In this document: positions 40,201 to 55,200 of the stretch, piece by piece
How the letters are laid out: the number at the start of each line of letters is the position of its first letter
Numbering within the stretch: position 1 is the first letter of the stretch
From: Cyrtodaria siliqua
Taxonomy: Eukaryota; Mollusca; Bivalvia; Adapedonta; Hiatellidae
Assembly (NCBI GenBank): GCA_037043455.1
Contig: JAWPHD010006785.1
Span: 1-64,000, forward strand
Reading direction: 5' to 3'
Length of the DNA: 64,000 bases
Program-made: the position numbers and the translations under genes
The notes under the pieces: model-generated
What the model was told of the DNA's origin: nothing
Seen by the model: the letters and a program-made list of their open reading frames with translations, nothing else
Database searches by the model: none

Positions 40201-43200
40201 CCTGGCCTTATACCTGCATGTAAAATAGTTAAAAAAGTATGTCCATTACCAATGTTGGATTCTTCTTCACTAGTGAGAATCCATTTCAATTGCGAAGACA
40301 AATATAGTTTTTGGAAGGTTGCTTTTCTTCGACAGGATACAGTCTACCACCGAAAATTAGGTATATGACTTTGGCTCAAAGAAGCTAATCAATCTTCTGA
40401 ATTAATTCCGTTTCTGTGCCTGTTATAGCAAACAGTAGATGACAAGAATACATTTCACTCGTTATCAAGTGTGAGCTTTCAAACGAAAGATGGTGACGAC
40501 AGTACCTCTATTTTAATTCCAAGAAATAAGGAACAGTCAAGTAAAATTTCGCATGAAAATAAGCTATACATGTATTAATAACTACAATTAACTTTTAAAA
40601 GTCTACTACAAGAACAGTCTCACCAAGATACTTTTCGCTTTAGTAATTAATTTTGGAATTGATATAAAATACTTCACATGAGTTTTCCTGAGGTCTATGC
40701 CTTGTCGAAACATGTCCAACACTGCAGTTATTGATATGACATCTGATCAAAATATATATTGTTGGCCTTTTTCCAGTTCATGAGCCTAATACGATTGCAT
40801 TGTATGCTCCCATCATATATCTATACAAGTCCAACAGATATGTGCACCCTATACGCGTCTATCAAGTATTGTCAGGCAAAGACAAACATATTCAGACGAT
40901 GGACCAGCAATTGATGCAGTTGCACAGCAAGTGAACTCAGGTCTAAGTCCACAGAACTCCATTCACATTGTGTTTGACTAGCAGATAGGAAGGGTATAAG
41001 GTGACGCTAGGCTAATATATTTGCTTACATACTCTAATGTATATGCTTCTTCTACAGTTGAGAGTATATTGGCTGGAAAGAGTACCACAGAAGTGTTCTT
41101 GGGCTAACACCAACATATGAAGCGCTAATGACGGTGCTTCTGGTGTCGTTATTTTGTTTTTTTGTTTTTTGACACGTTTTGACATGTTAGAGAAACACTT
41201 TATAATGGTTCAGATAAAGCATCCATTGATTCAGCAGATGACGACACGCAATTGAAATTGCCATATCAGGTAATATCGCCCAGGAAATCTCAGAACTTGG
41301 TGCTTACGGTTTTTCAAAGTCGGCCACATTCAAGTTCTGATTTATGTTTCTGGAAACAGTTGATGTTAACCAGCATTAGGGCGGAAAGATCGGGTGATTG
41401 AATATTAGATCTCGCGACGCAGACAAGTATGCTGCCTTATTTCGTCAGCATAAAACATTCTATCTACGCATATAGTTACCTGTATACCTTTGGAAATGCT
41501 CGTAGATATAATAGAAAACATGTAAAACATTGTTTTTTATAAGGCCAGTTTACCTTTCGACACTGCGAAAATGGAATATGTATCGGTACCTGGAGCAACA
41601 AACCACTATTAGTGACTCTAAACGTGCATTTTTTCCTGCAGTTCTTGACTGACCGGTTGCGACTCTGTTTGATCATTTTATGTAATTGGAAATAAAACAA
41701 TTATCAAGGTGATGAAGGTAAATAGTGCTTCTAGCTTCAAAAATAGAGTAGCAATTAAAGATGACTCAGGCTATGACAGGGCTTTTGAAACAGGTCTTTA
41801 GCAGCCATTTTCGTAAGACCCAAAGGGACATTGTGCAGTGTTTTAGCATAGTTTAGATAAACTATGAATGAAGTCGGATTAAAATTTATCTGTTTAGCAA
41901 AGCTTCCACCATGATGTGAATGCAGTTTTAAGCTCCCTGTAAGACAGGCATCGACTCCAGCAACACTAAAGATGAATGCCGATAATTCAAAACAAGAACC
42001 TGAGTTCCTTGTTAGACATGGATGGGAAATGAGTGATAACGGATTGAAACAGACGTATTTTTTGGGAGAAATGGCATCAGATCTTCTCGTAACACATCAT
42101 GCATTTGCAGATGTAAACGGTCATGTTCCACAGCATCATACGTTTGCATATGAAACAACATGTCATTCATGATAACCGCATTTTTTGGAAGAAATCTGAT
42201 ATATTGTTTTTGAAGCAGTCCGTCCGTCACTCTGTCAGCCCGTCCGTCACGACCTTGTGGATGGAAATACTCCTGAACGGTTCGAGATATTAAAAATCCG
42301 TCATTACAGAAATTTTGATTAGGTCAAAAGGTTTTCATTTAAGTGAAGATATATAAAAAAAACACGGACAGGGAAAGTAGCATTCAATAAGATAAGTCTG
42401 CTACTTTTATCTCTTATTTATGATTCTTGCTTCGAAGAGATCCCCTGTTCAGTATTTATTGACATTCACACTTGCATTTATTTAGTACTGTGTGGCGGCC
42501 GTAAAAAGACTACAAATTAGTATTATTACTTACTGATCCTTTGGGATAATCAAGCCCAATCTTTGTGACTTTAAAGTAGAATATCGCTTAAACCAGTGTT
42601 AGGAGGCGTGAGAATGTTGCACTTTACATTACCTCTCATGAACAGAATCAATAAAACCGAGTCTGCTATCTGTATCTCTTGTTTGTGTCTGTTGCTTCCA
42701 TCAGTAGTTATTGACCTTGATCGTCTAAGTTCACAACTCATTTGTTTTCTTGAAAAATACACTTTTGGACGAAACTCCTTCCAGACCATTTGAGGTAAGA
42801 AGCTGAAACGTTATGGGAAGCTTGTTGAAGATGAGGTTGTCACTAAATGTCTGATATTTGATCTTCATCATCAAGGTCAAGGGCAGGACTTAGTTTTTTG
42901 CCTGTAAATGGCTTGTGCACGGAAATCCTTCTAGACCATTCAAGGTAATAAGCTGAAACTGAGTATAAAGCGTGCTGAGGATAAGAGGATGTCAATGCAG
43001 TTCTGAAATTTGACCTTCACCATCAAGGTCAAGGTCTGGACTTGAGGTATCATTGTGATATCGAAAATACGGATGTTTTGTGATGGCTTCCATCGACTGG
43101 CTCTAGTTGAGCGTTGTAAGTGTAAATCAGACGAACACTTTTGTTACAAAGCTAACCCAAGCCCAGTTCAATGATGCTATCGTAGTAGGAAAATATCAAA

Positions 43201-46200
43201 GAGAACTTAACATTGTCATGTATAGTGAAGTGGAAATGTAACTTAAGAACAAAACCTAACTATTTAGCAATGCAAAAGATTAAAATCACAATGGAAGATG
43301 TAATATGTATTCCTGTATACTGTAAAAAATTGCCATTGGTGGAAACATATGCACAAAGATATAGTTCACACAACATAAGTATAAAAAGTGAACTTAACCT
43401 CAAAAGAAGGTATAAAAGTCGAACAGGAAATTCACAAATTTGAAACAAACAACAATTACAAGGATATATAGAAGAAAAGTATGTGACACTATACATATAA
43501 AAGGGTTGACACCTTGGTATCGCATTGGAACAGTTTAGGAAATGTGTATTACGCCTACAATCGAATATATTCCTATGGTTCTTTAAAGTGCTCGAAATAT
43601 AGACTCTGATACAAGGACAACCCAGTTAAGACTCCCGTCCGACGACGAGGCTAGAGTCTTGCATAAGGACACCGAAGTATCGCGCGGCACCAGTGAGTCT
43701 CAGACCCGTGATATTCGGATTCAGAGTTGAACGTGTTTATCCACTTGGTCACCACATTCGACAATACAGTGTTAAGTAGATGTTAACGAAAGGAACGGAT
43801 AACATATGTACAAGCCATGGATATACGTGGAACTTCATTTAACAAAAAGACAAATAGCAATGGTTGTTTTCTTGACAACCATGTTGGATATAATGAAGAT
43901 ATAGATTACAGATGAGATAATAATTAAAAGTGCTTTTTATTTGGAATTAATAGAAGATAAGTGAGTTTAAGGCAAATTAAAACACATCCACAAATGTCAT
44001 ACGTCTTGGTATATAAACGGTATATGCATAAAAAAGAAATTAATACAGAGTGTATCAAATATGGATTATACTATGTGTATGATACACTGATATATTTTAA
44101 GTGAAGCCTTAAACATGCTAATACAATCGAATTGTAACTAATACTATATCTTTATGTATCTCGTTTGCTTTAAAATAAAAATGTGTTAATACGTTTTTTT
44201 TAAAGTGTTTGATTTTTCTTACAATACGTATTCAAAATCATACACATATTTGTGTGTGAGTTAAAAAATTAAATAGTTCAATACACTGATATCCATCTTA
44301 AAGCTTAATGTAGGCAATTCATAACGCATATAATACAACATAGTTAAATTCAAACTTGTTAAACGCAAACAACAAATATTAAATTTAGAAACATAATAAA
44401 TCTTTATAAAACTGATTTCCAGGTGTGTTTTGGTTTCACCATAACTCGTTTTAGAAATGTTTGATTTTTCTTACAATACGTATTCAAAATCATACACATA
44501 TTTGTGTGTGAGTTAAAAAATTAAATAGTTCAATACGCTGATATCCATATTAAAGCTTAATGTAGGCAATTCATAACGCATATAATACAACATAGTTAAA
44601 TTCAAACTTGTTAAACGCAAACAACAAATATTAAATTTAAAAACATAATAAATCTTCATAAAACTGATTTCTAAGTGTGTTTTGGTTTCACCATAACTCG
44701 ATTTAGAAATGTTTTCCTTAAATTAATGTATTTTAAAACACATTTTAGATGCAGATTGTAATCAGTAAGGCTTAATACTTCATTTGATATCAATCCACCA
44801 GTGATTTACGATAAAAGCGAAGCTGCATATGTTTGATCATTTTTTAATTTTATTATCTCCCTTTATGCATCCATTTATCGCGTCTGTTTCCAAAAATAAG
44901 TGACATATGTGGAATATTTTTTCTATTGAAAGTTGAACACAAAATACCTAACACATTTTTTGCAAAAGATTGCTTTAGAGTTTGTTCATTCATCTCTTTG
45001 GTGATTTATATTTATTTTGTTTTATGAGGGTCATGTATTTTAACCGTTGACTGCCAAAAATCGTACCACTTTGCGCAAGTAATTTCAACTGATCCTTGTT
45101 GGAGAGGGTTTATACTTTCCAATAATATCATAGTTATCCATTTTCTAGGTGGTCCCAACAATTTTTAAAAAACCCTTCAATTGTCACTACAACAATATCA
45201 CATGTCAGGTGACACCTAGTTTCCGGTATAAACTTATGCTGTTTCGGTAATTTGCTCTCCGTTTTGTAAAACTTCAATTCACGGGCATTATTCAATGTAA
45301 ATAGAGACACCGGTCTTCCGGTTTCAAATCCATCGTGCTAGTCACGCCATTTCGTGGCTTTGTAGTGTCAGAAAAAATATGTTTTACGTTTTAAGCCGAT
45401 ATACGGCGAGTTGTCCTTTCATCCGATATTTTTCAAACTTTGTTGATATCTATGAAAGCTCGGACGAGTTCGAAACCAGCCAGATCGGACCAGTAACACT
45501 GGGGTATGGCCATTGATTTAGTTAAAACGGCTATATTTTGTCTCGTTAACACGATTAGGCCTTCAATTTTCATCCGATCTTTACCAAACTCTATCAGATT
45601 GTTGATGTCAATGACATCTCGGAAGAGCTCGAACACCAGCCAGATCGGACCAGTAACACAGGAGTTATGGCCCTTGATTTTCTAAAATATGCTATAATTT
45701 GGCCTCGTTAACACGTTAGGGCCTTTATTTTTCATCTGATCTTTTTCAAACTTTACCAGATTTTTAATATCAATAACAGCAATTAAAATTGCAATATTTT
45801 GCCTCTTTAACACGTTAGGGCCTTCATTTTTCACCCGATCTATACCAAACTCTATCATAATGTTGATATCAATGAAAGCTCGAAGTTCGGATCATTTACA
45901 CTGGAATTAGGGCCCTTGATGTTATGAAATAGGCTATAATTTTTGCCTTCACTTTTCATCTGATCTTTTTAAAATTTTACTAGATTGTAGATATCAATGA
46001 AAGCTCGGAGGAGTTCGAAAACAAGCCAGTTCGGACTAGTTACATCTGAGTTATGTCGCTTGATTTAGTTAAAATTGCTATATTTAGCCTCGTTAACAGG
46101 ACTGGGTCTTCATTTTTTACCCGATCTTTACCAAAATTTACCAGATTGTTACTATCAATAAAAGATTGAACAAGTTTGAAAATCAACCAAATCGGATTAG

Positions 46201-49200
46201 TAACACCGGAGTTATGGCACTTGATTTAGTTAAACAATGCAATGGTTTGCCTCTTAAGACGATGGGGGCCTTCATTTGGCTGGATTTCAACGGAACTTTG
46301 TAGGGATGATCAGTACCAGGTCTAGTTGTGTATTTCGTCACCAAGTTCTGGTTGAATTATTTTTGGCGAAGTTATGGCCCTTTAAACATTTATTACACAA
46401 ACTTTGTCCGGACTACTCTCCTGATTCACTGGCCGGATTTCAACCACACTTTGCAGTGATGACCAGTACCAAGCCTAGCTGTGCATTTCATTGCCGTGTT
46501 CCTCATTGCCGTGTTCCGGTAAAAAATTATTTTTTGGCGGAGTTATGGCCCTTAAAGTTTTTATTACATAAACGTTGTCCGGACTAGTTCTCCTGAAACC
46601 TTGGTCGAATTTCAACAAAACTTGACAAGAATAATCAGTATCAATCCTAGTTGTGCATATCATCGCCGTTTTCCGGTTGAATGATTTTTGGCGGATTTAT
46701 GGTCCTTTAAAGGTTTTAATACACAAACTTTGTGCAGACTAGTCTCTTCTGAACTCCTGGCCGGATTTCAATAGGCGGAGATGATGAGTGCCAAGTCTAG
46801 TTGCGCATGTCTTACGGTTGAATTGTATGACAACAATCCTTGATATAAGAGCTATTTTAGCAAGTAGAGCGTCCACAGGCCCTCTATGTCCTATTGTTTC
46901 ATATACAACCATATGTAAAACTTAAAATCCCTGGGGCGAGGCCATTTTTTATTTCTTGGTGACCGGTCATAAGCAATGCTATAAGCATAACATACGAACT
47001 TTTTTGAGAAGAGGATTTTTTTGTAAATTTGAGACCTCGGAGCAGGATTAAATTGACCTAATTTGACCCCATGAACAAACTTGGTAGAGTTTGCCGAGTT
47101 AGTATATGCTAATGCTCAATATTAGACCTCACGATATTGTAGAGAAGACTAGCTTTTAAACGTTTTCCCTACATAACTATATTTAAGAGTGTGAGCCTTG
47201 GGGCAGGACTAAATTTGACTATAGATACATCATTTTAACAACCGTCGTTGAGAATTCAAATGCTACATGCAAAATAATTCGTTGTACTCTAGATCTTTTA
47301 GTTTCATAGAAGAACATATCTTAACGATTTTCCTATATAACTCAATATAAAACTGTGATCACAGGAGGCTCATTTCAGACAACGGTCGTTTGTTTAAGTA
47401 AACGTCGACAGCTGGTTAATCTTTCTGAAGAAGAAGAATGTTATTGTTCTGACCGCGACTAACGGTGACTATTTTGGATGTTGAGTTGACGTGGAAGCTA
47501 TTCATCTACACATTATTTTTGTGGAGTTTGGATTAATGTGACTAACTAATTTCTGAGGAGAAATAGTTTGAATAAAAAGTGTTTAAATCAATATTAAATT
47601 GCGATTTTTTGAGAGTACGTAAACTTAAGGTTGTTTTCAATCTTTCTGGGAATTCTGGGCGAGAAGCAATCGCCAAAATATGGACATTATCAAGGTATCA
47701 ACCTGAAGGCCTTTGAGAATAGTTTAAGCCATTTTGCAATGATTCTACCACTCAAAATCCATGAGAGTGCAAACAACAGGCATTTGCAACGACGTGCCAT
47801 CGACTTCGACTACTTGTTTAATTTAAAAGTAAAGTTTACACAGCACAAATGATTACTAACTTACCGGTAACGTGTTGAATCATGTAGACGTTATCGCTGT
47901 AATAACTAGCCGAAGATGAAGACGCAGTGTATGCAAACGCATCTGCAAGAGGGCCGACATCACCATTAACATCGTAAAAGCTATAGACCCCACCAACAGT
48001 ATCGGATATTGATACGTATTGTTCGTCAAGTAAATCTACAAGCACGTATGTTCTTCCCAAGTAAGGTATGGCAGGCACTTGCAATGCAAAAGCTCCATCC
48101 GTATCAGAAGGGAAGTACTTTCCACTATCTCCAATTAAGACCGCAAAATTCTTGTCCCCTGCCAATTCTAATTCGGAGCAGCTAAGAGAAGCACCAACAC
48201 AGTATATACTTGTCATTTGTCCTTCATTTAGTGTCAGAGAAACAGTGGCTGAATCAGTTTTACCGTTGAACTGGAAAATAAAATTATATTAATTTATTCA
48301 CCGATCTTGCTTTAAACTAACACGGCAGTGAAAAGGAGTACGACTGATAGAAGAGAAAGCAGAATATTAAAAGAAGAGCTATGTAGAGACACGATGGATA
48401 ATAAAGTAACGCATGTATAATGTAGGTAGTTATTTTGTAAAATATTTACCAGGGTGTATAGTATAAAAGAGGGAACACGAACATTTTCTAGATCTCTATT
48501 CAGTAACCCTAAGCTTTTGTTTTTAAATATGTTATAGAGCTGCCTAACCCTGGCAGCGTCACGGTAGTTTAGTGAATAATAAACAAAAACATGTACTTAA
48601 ACGTGGTTTGTTTAATTACCCGTTACGCAACAACGTATCAATTATTCACTCTTATTAGGCAGACAACGTTTTATTTCATTAACTTTTTTCCTGTTTTAAG
48701 ATCCTTCACTTCTTAAATAGTACTTAGTTGAAAAAACACAATTTATTGGACTAATGTTACACACTAAATCAGTTAAAAACGTGTATTTTCATTCTACAGC
48801 ATCAACCATAATGTTGTGTTTCTTTAAAAATGTATAGTTTGTCGACACATGTTAGAAAAAAAAGCTAAATTAAAAACAAAAACGTCACAAATGTAAAAAC
48901 TAAATATTCAATATAAATAAAGAAAAAAAACGCATTACAAGCGTTTACAGACGACGTTTCGTTCGTATTTCAAGGCTATAAGAACAAAAAGTGTAGGACA
49001 GTTTACCTTATATATCGGTGCGAGTGCACGGAAGTCGGAATCGTTATTGTAACAGAAAAATGCATTTTCTAGTTTGAACAGTATCAATGACACTATGACA
49101 CCTTTAAATCGGAGAAGAAATATATTAAAACACATTATACTGATGTATGTATACCATGTATATACGACCCATTATCGTTATATTCAATTCGAATAAAGCG

Positions 49201-52200
49201 TGTTCCATTGTACTGCACAGTTCGTAACTTCAAACAACTGTAGAGTTGGATATTTGTCTTTCATTTTGTCCTGTCTTACCCTTAACGGTTTGTTTTCTTG
49301 TTATTCTGGCTTCTGCCAAGTCATTGAGTGCTTGCTTTGAGGCTTTCTATTATTTTGTTATATTCATATACACGTGATCATTTATGTGTTACACTTAGAT
49401 TGACTATTAATGCTGCCTTGTTTGTTAGAGAATATAACCTGGCGGGGATATCGTTATTAACACTAATAGGGTAAGAGTAGTAGTATTTTAGTAGTAAAAT
49501 TCAAATTGATAAAATTGCATTTCCATGTACATCAATGACTCTTTAAATACTGGTACCAAAGTGTCGATACACATGTATTCACTCCAAGAAATAAGTTATA
49601 TTCAAAGGGAGATAAGTAGAAAGTATTAGACAACGGACGAGGAAAAAAGAAAACACATTTAGCAAGACAATAGTCAATAGACAGAGAAAGGGGATTTGAT
49701 CAAAAACGAAAACTTGAAATTTTTTATACCGAATACAGTCTGACAATTTTCTGTACTTAAACTTAGTTTTCCCCATTTGCTAATACGGTATGCAAGTTTG
49801 TCCTTAAAACTAGATAGTATACGTTCTATAGGTATCGTGTTTTTTTGCATAGTTCTAGTAGATTTTTTCAAAATGCATATTGCAAAAATCGCAGAGACAT
49901 ATGTTACTTATTTTAGAGTTATAGAGGAATTAATGTGTGGGTATAATTCTCATTACATGTTTATATTAAAAATAATTAAGTTGTGTTGTACTTTGAAAGG
50001 TGAGATATGTATCCGTTTCCAGTTTATGTTCGTTAGATGTTCTTCTCATTTTAGGTGAGGCTTAATTGGTCATTCTGTCTTTAAGCGTTCAACTGGTTAG
50101 TCGTGTAACAATTTGATGACACTTTTTTGTTTTCTCAGCTGTTGCAATAAAATAATTTCCTTATATTTATGTGTTCTGTCTTCTTTGTTTATATCTTCTT
50201 TCCATCTTTGGTACGCTTTGAACACTTTTGTAATAGTTAATATTATAATAATACTCCTTAATAGAATTCAGATGTACGGATGTTGCATAATGTTTGTAAA
50301 TGTGCAAATGTATGAAAAAGAATTGTGCTATACAATTGTTCAATATATTTAACACCGATGTTATCCCATGTTTTACAGTATATTTCCATAGTAGCTGTTT
50401 ATGAATGTTTTTACTTTTTATTGAAGTTTATTTCTGACTAAGAGTTTATTATTTCAGAAAGAAAAGTTGATCGTGTGATTATTTTGCTATCATCTTTAAT
50501 TTCTAAATTGCTTTCAAATAAAATACTTCCACCATATTTATCTAATTCTTTCATGTAAATATCCTTCTAATCGCTATGGTTTTCTGGGTCATTAAATTGT
50601 TTGACCCATTCCGATTTAATGGAACTGATGAACAAATCCATGCAAATCTATCATTTTAAGACACCCCATTCTCATAATAATTAATATTTGTTTTTCTATT
50701 GATTTTTTTCTTCTTTACCCTTCCATAAAACTGTATATGTTTTGTTTTAATTTGATTCAAACACTAGCCTACTTTGATGGATAGGGGATATATCAGTTTA
50801 TGTAAGGCAAATGTTTTGATTACCGTTATTTTTCCTATGCTAGATAAGTTGTGCTTTTTTTCCATTGATCTAAGCATTTTATACTTGCATCTATTTTTGG
50901 ATTAAGGTTAAGTTCTTGATATTTTTCCTTTTCATTTGCAAAAACGATTCCTAGTGGTGTTGCTTTATCCTTTTTCCATGTAAATTGTTTACCTTCGTAG
51001 TGTTTTTCGTTTCCATCTTTTAATGAACCGAAACGAAATATTACTGGTTTGTAATCCGTATACACCAGTGACTAGTGTTTCAAAGGTTTTCTTTGACCCA
51101 TCTAAGATTAAAGTATCATCATCCGCGAATGCTGTTTTTATTTCATCGTTATTATTTGTTATGCATTATGTTATCTTGTGGTTGTGTATAATATGTCAAT
51201 TGCTATAATAAACACATAAGGCGAAAATGGGCATGCATGTCTTTCTCCTCTATGTATCTTATCTGGGAAACGTTTAATCTACTGTTGGTAGAAAGTATTA
51301 ACCGACCCCATTGTCATTAATATAGTATATATGTTGATACTGTATTACTCAGTATGTAAAATATTGGCAATAAAATATGTTTAAATATCTGCAATCCAAC
51401 ATATGATCATTATTTATGACACAACACTGTGCATCGTTATAAAACAGATTTATCCAATTGATGAAGAAAGTTCCAAAGTCAAAATATCTTAAACATTTCA
51501 TAAACAGTTCATGATCGACGCTGTCACAGGCCTTTTCAACGTGTTTAAATATCTTATAGGTAAATCAACATTTGTTTACTGTCACAACGGATAATGAAAT
51601 GCAACACGTGCAGAAGGCACGTAAAACTCTCATTAGGGGCATTCGATTTATATAAGTAAGTTAATGTGTTAAAAAGCTTACAACAGTTGGTCCTCCTAAA
51701 CCATTCTTAGTAACCGTAATCGTCGAAGAGTCCTCTGTTGCTATCAATAGAACCTCATCAGTATCTGAAGTAAGTAAACAAAATGTCCAATTACTGACCG
51801 ACGACGTTCTCTTAGTCGTGCATGAGTTGTAATACAACGGTATAACAAGTCCACAACACCTTTTGCCTCGATCGTATAGTGTTTATTATATATAAGTATT
51901 TTAGAGCTTTTTTACGAATTTCCCAAAGGAGTACAAGGTAAAAACAAAACAATTTCTTCACTTTTTACATTTTTCTTCAATTTTCTGACTTTTTACAACC
52001 GATACACAGCACTAAACAAAAGCTAGTAAGAAAGGATCCATTGGATCCCTTGGAAGCAACGAACACAAACAAGACATAAAAATAGCAGACTCGGTTGTAT
52101 CGAGTCTGTTACTGAGCAGTTATATAGTGTGCTACACTAACTATGTCCCTAGCCCCGGCCTAAGCGGTATTAAGCCACTATAATTTGGCTCATAGGTCCC

Positions 52201-55200
52201 AAAATACCATTAGGTAAAACATTTCCTTCTGATCTGTAGTCGGGATGACGACCGTCACAGAGAACTAAACAAACGATAGTGTGAACGTCAATGAATACCG
52301 TCACTGAGAACTGAACAAACGATAGTGTGAACGTCAATAAATACCGTCACTGAGAACTAAACAAACGATATAGTGAACGTCAATAAATATCGTCACTGAG
52401 AACTAAACAAACGATAGTGTGAACCCAATAAATACCGTCACTGAGAACTAAACAAACGATAATGTAAACTACAAAAATACCGTCACTGAGAACTAAACAA
52501 ACGATAGAGTGAACATCAATAAATACCGTCACTAAGAAGACATAATCTATCATTTATAAGACAAGCATTCCATAAATAATACGTATACCGATGAAACACT
52601 TCTGTGTCTAATGCAGAATAAGACCATCTGATGATTTATTTTAAGACAAACATGTTTAATGTTAAATTAAAAATGTGACTGTTATCACAATATTATTCCA
52701 ACACAGTGTTCATCTATTCATTATTTTATGATAAATGTCAATGTTTAATTCACAGTGCATGTCGTCCGCGAAAAGACAACATTCTATCTATACAATCAGT
52801 CAAAGAGTTTCGTACTGACGCGGTCCTGAATCCACGTGTAGAACCAATTGTAACAGGTCAAGAAATCTCATTCGTCAACGGGGACTTAACATTAATATCT
52901 AGTTGTTCGTGCTACCACCCTACCTACAGAGCTACCGAGCACACTCGGGAACTCTACCTCAGTATCTAGTTTATCGTGCTAGCGCAATACCTATTAAGCT
53001 ATCACGGAACCTCGGTATTTAGTTTATCGCGCTAGCGCCCTACGTACTAAGTCGAGGACACACGGGTACTCAACCTATGTATTTTGTTTATCGTACTAGC
53101 GCAAAACCTACTGAGTTATCGAGGATACATTGGAACTTAGCATCAGTATCTAGTATGTCGTACAAGCGTCCGACATATTGATCTATAGAGAACACACGGG
53201 AACCCAACCTCAGTATCTAGTTTATCATGCTAGCGCCATACCTACTGAGCTATCGAGGACACACCGGAGCTTATCTTCAGTATCTAGTTTATCGTACTAG
53301 CACCCTACCTAACTCAATCTCAGTATCAAGTGTATCATATTAGCGCCCTACCTGCCGAGCTATCGAGTACACACGGGAACTCAACCTCGGTATCTAGTTT
53401 ATCATGCTAGCGCCCTACCAACTGAGCTATCGATGACACACGGGAACTCATCTTCGGTGACTAGTTTATCATACTAGCGCCCTACCTACTGAGATATCGA
53501 TGACACTCGGGAACTGAACTTCAGTATCTAGCTTATTGTACTAACGCCCTACTTACTGACCTATGGAGGACACACGGGAACTCAACTTCGGCGGTATTTA
53601 GTTTATCGTGCTAGCGCCCCTACCTACTGAGATATAGAGCACACGCGGAAACTCAACTTCGGAGGTATCTAAGTTATCGTATTAGCGCCTAACTTACTGA
53701 GCTATCAGAAACACTGGAACTCAACCTCAATGTCTAGTTCATCGTGCTAGTGCCCATACCGATGAGCTATCGAGGACACACCGGAACGCAACTTCAGTAT
53801 CTAGTGTATCGTGCTAGCTCCCTACCTATTGAGCTATCGAGGACACACTGGAACTCCACCTCAGTATCTACTTTATTGTACTAGAGCCCCACCTACTGAG
53901 CTGGCGAGGACACACGGTAATTCAACCTCGGTATCTAGTTTATCGTGCTAGCGCCCTACCTACTGAGCTATCGGGGACACACGGGAAATCAAATTCAGTA
54001 TCTAGTTAATTGTTCTAGCGCCCTACCTACTGAGCTATAGAGGACACACGGGAACTCATCCTGAGTATCGAGTTTATCGTACTAAAAACCTACTTACTGA
54101 GCTATAGAAGACACACGGGAACTCAACTTCGGCGGTATCTAGTTAATCGTACTAACGCCTTACCTGCTGAGCTATCAAGGACATACCGGAGCTCAATTCC
54201 GTATCTAGTTTATCGTACTAGCGCCATACATATTGAGCTATCAAGGGCAAACAGGATCTCAACCTCAGTATCTAGTTTATCGTACTAACGCCCTACCGAC
54301 TGAGCTTACGAGAACACACGGGAAGTCAACTTCGGTATCTAGTTTATCGTACTAGCGTCCTACCTACTGAGCTACCGAGGACACAAGGGAACGCAGCTTC
54401 AGTATCTAGTGTACAGTGCTGGCGACCTACCTACTGAACTATCGAAGACACACGGGAACTCATCCTCGGTGACCAGTTTACCGTGCTAGCGCCCTACCTA
54501 CTGAATTATCGAGGACACACGGGAACTCATCCTCCGTGACCAGTTTATCGTGCTAACGCCCTACCTAAAGAGCTATCGAGGACACTCGGCAACTGAACCT
54601 CAGTATCTAGCTTATCGTACTAGCGCCATACTTACTGAGCTATCGAGGACACACGGGAAATCAACTTCAGTATCTAGTTTATCGTGCTAGCGCCCTTCCT
54701 ACTGAGCTATCGAGGAAACACGGGAACACATCTTCAGTATCTAGTTTATCGTACTAGCGCCCTACCTACTGAGCTATAGAGGACACACCGGAGCTCAACT
54801 TCAGTATCTAGTGTATCGTACTAGCGCCCTACCTACTGAGCTATCGAGGGCACACAGGATAGCTCAACCTCAGTATCCAGATTATCGTACCAGTGCCATA
54901 CCGACTGATCGTTCGAGAACACACGGGAACTCAACCTCGGTATCTAGTTTATCGTGCTAACGCCCTACCTATAGAGCAATCGAGTATACACGGGAACGCA
55001 ACTACGGTATCTAGTTACAGTGCTGGCGACCTATCTACTGAACTATCGAGGTCACAAGGGAACTCATCCTCGGTGATAGGCTTATCGTGCTAGCGTCCTA
55101 CCTACTGAACTATCAAGGACAAACGGGAACGCATCCTCGGTAACCAGTTTATCGTGCTAGCGCCCTACCTAAAGAGATCTCTAGGACAAACGGGAATTCA

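Larger units (their letters stand above)
39181..45205. mobile_element. Possible 6-kb element flanked by diverged 160-bp inverted repeats
   Basis: The left edge (TTGTAGTGACAATATG, GGGACCAGCTAGAAAATGG, AAATTACTTGCACAAAGTGG) is matched in reverse at 45,050-45,205 (CCACTTTGCGCAAGTAATTT, CCATTTTCTAGGTGGTCCC, ATTGTCACTACAA). The interior shows no intact transposase. ORFs of 60-78 codons at 40,183, 41,972 and 43,213 are unrecognised. Family D (42,535), a 150-bp repeat (42,800-43,060) and a 252-bp duplication lie inside. A pair of solo repeats in opposite orientation is the alternative. Confidence 0.45.

Noticed and set aside
40700..41200. Possible piggyBac-like transposase remnant (SIHIVFD-like phrase)
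   Set aside because: Only one short phrase resembled a transposase core, with stops on both sides and no TTAA target at the element edges.
45433..46663. ORFs of 62-103 codons in the reverse composite element
   Set aside because: Parts of tandem non-coding modules; the same text occurs with stops in other modules.
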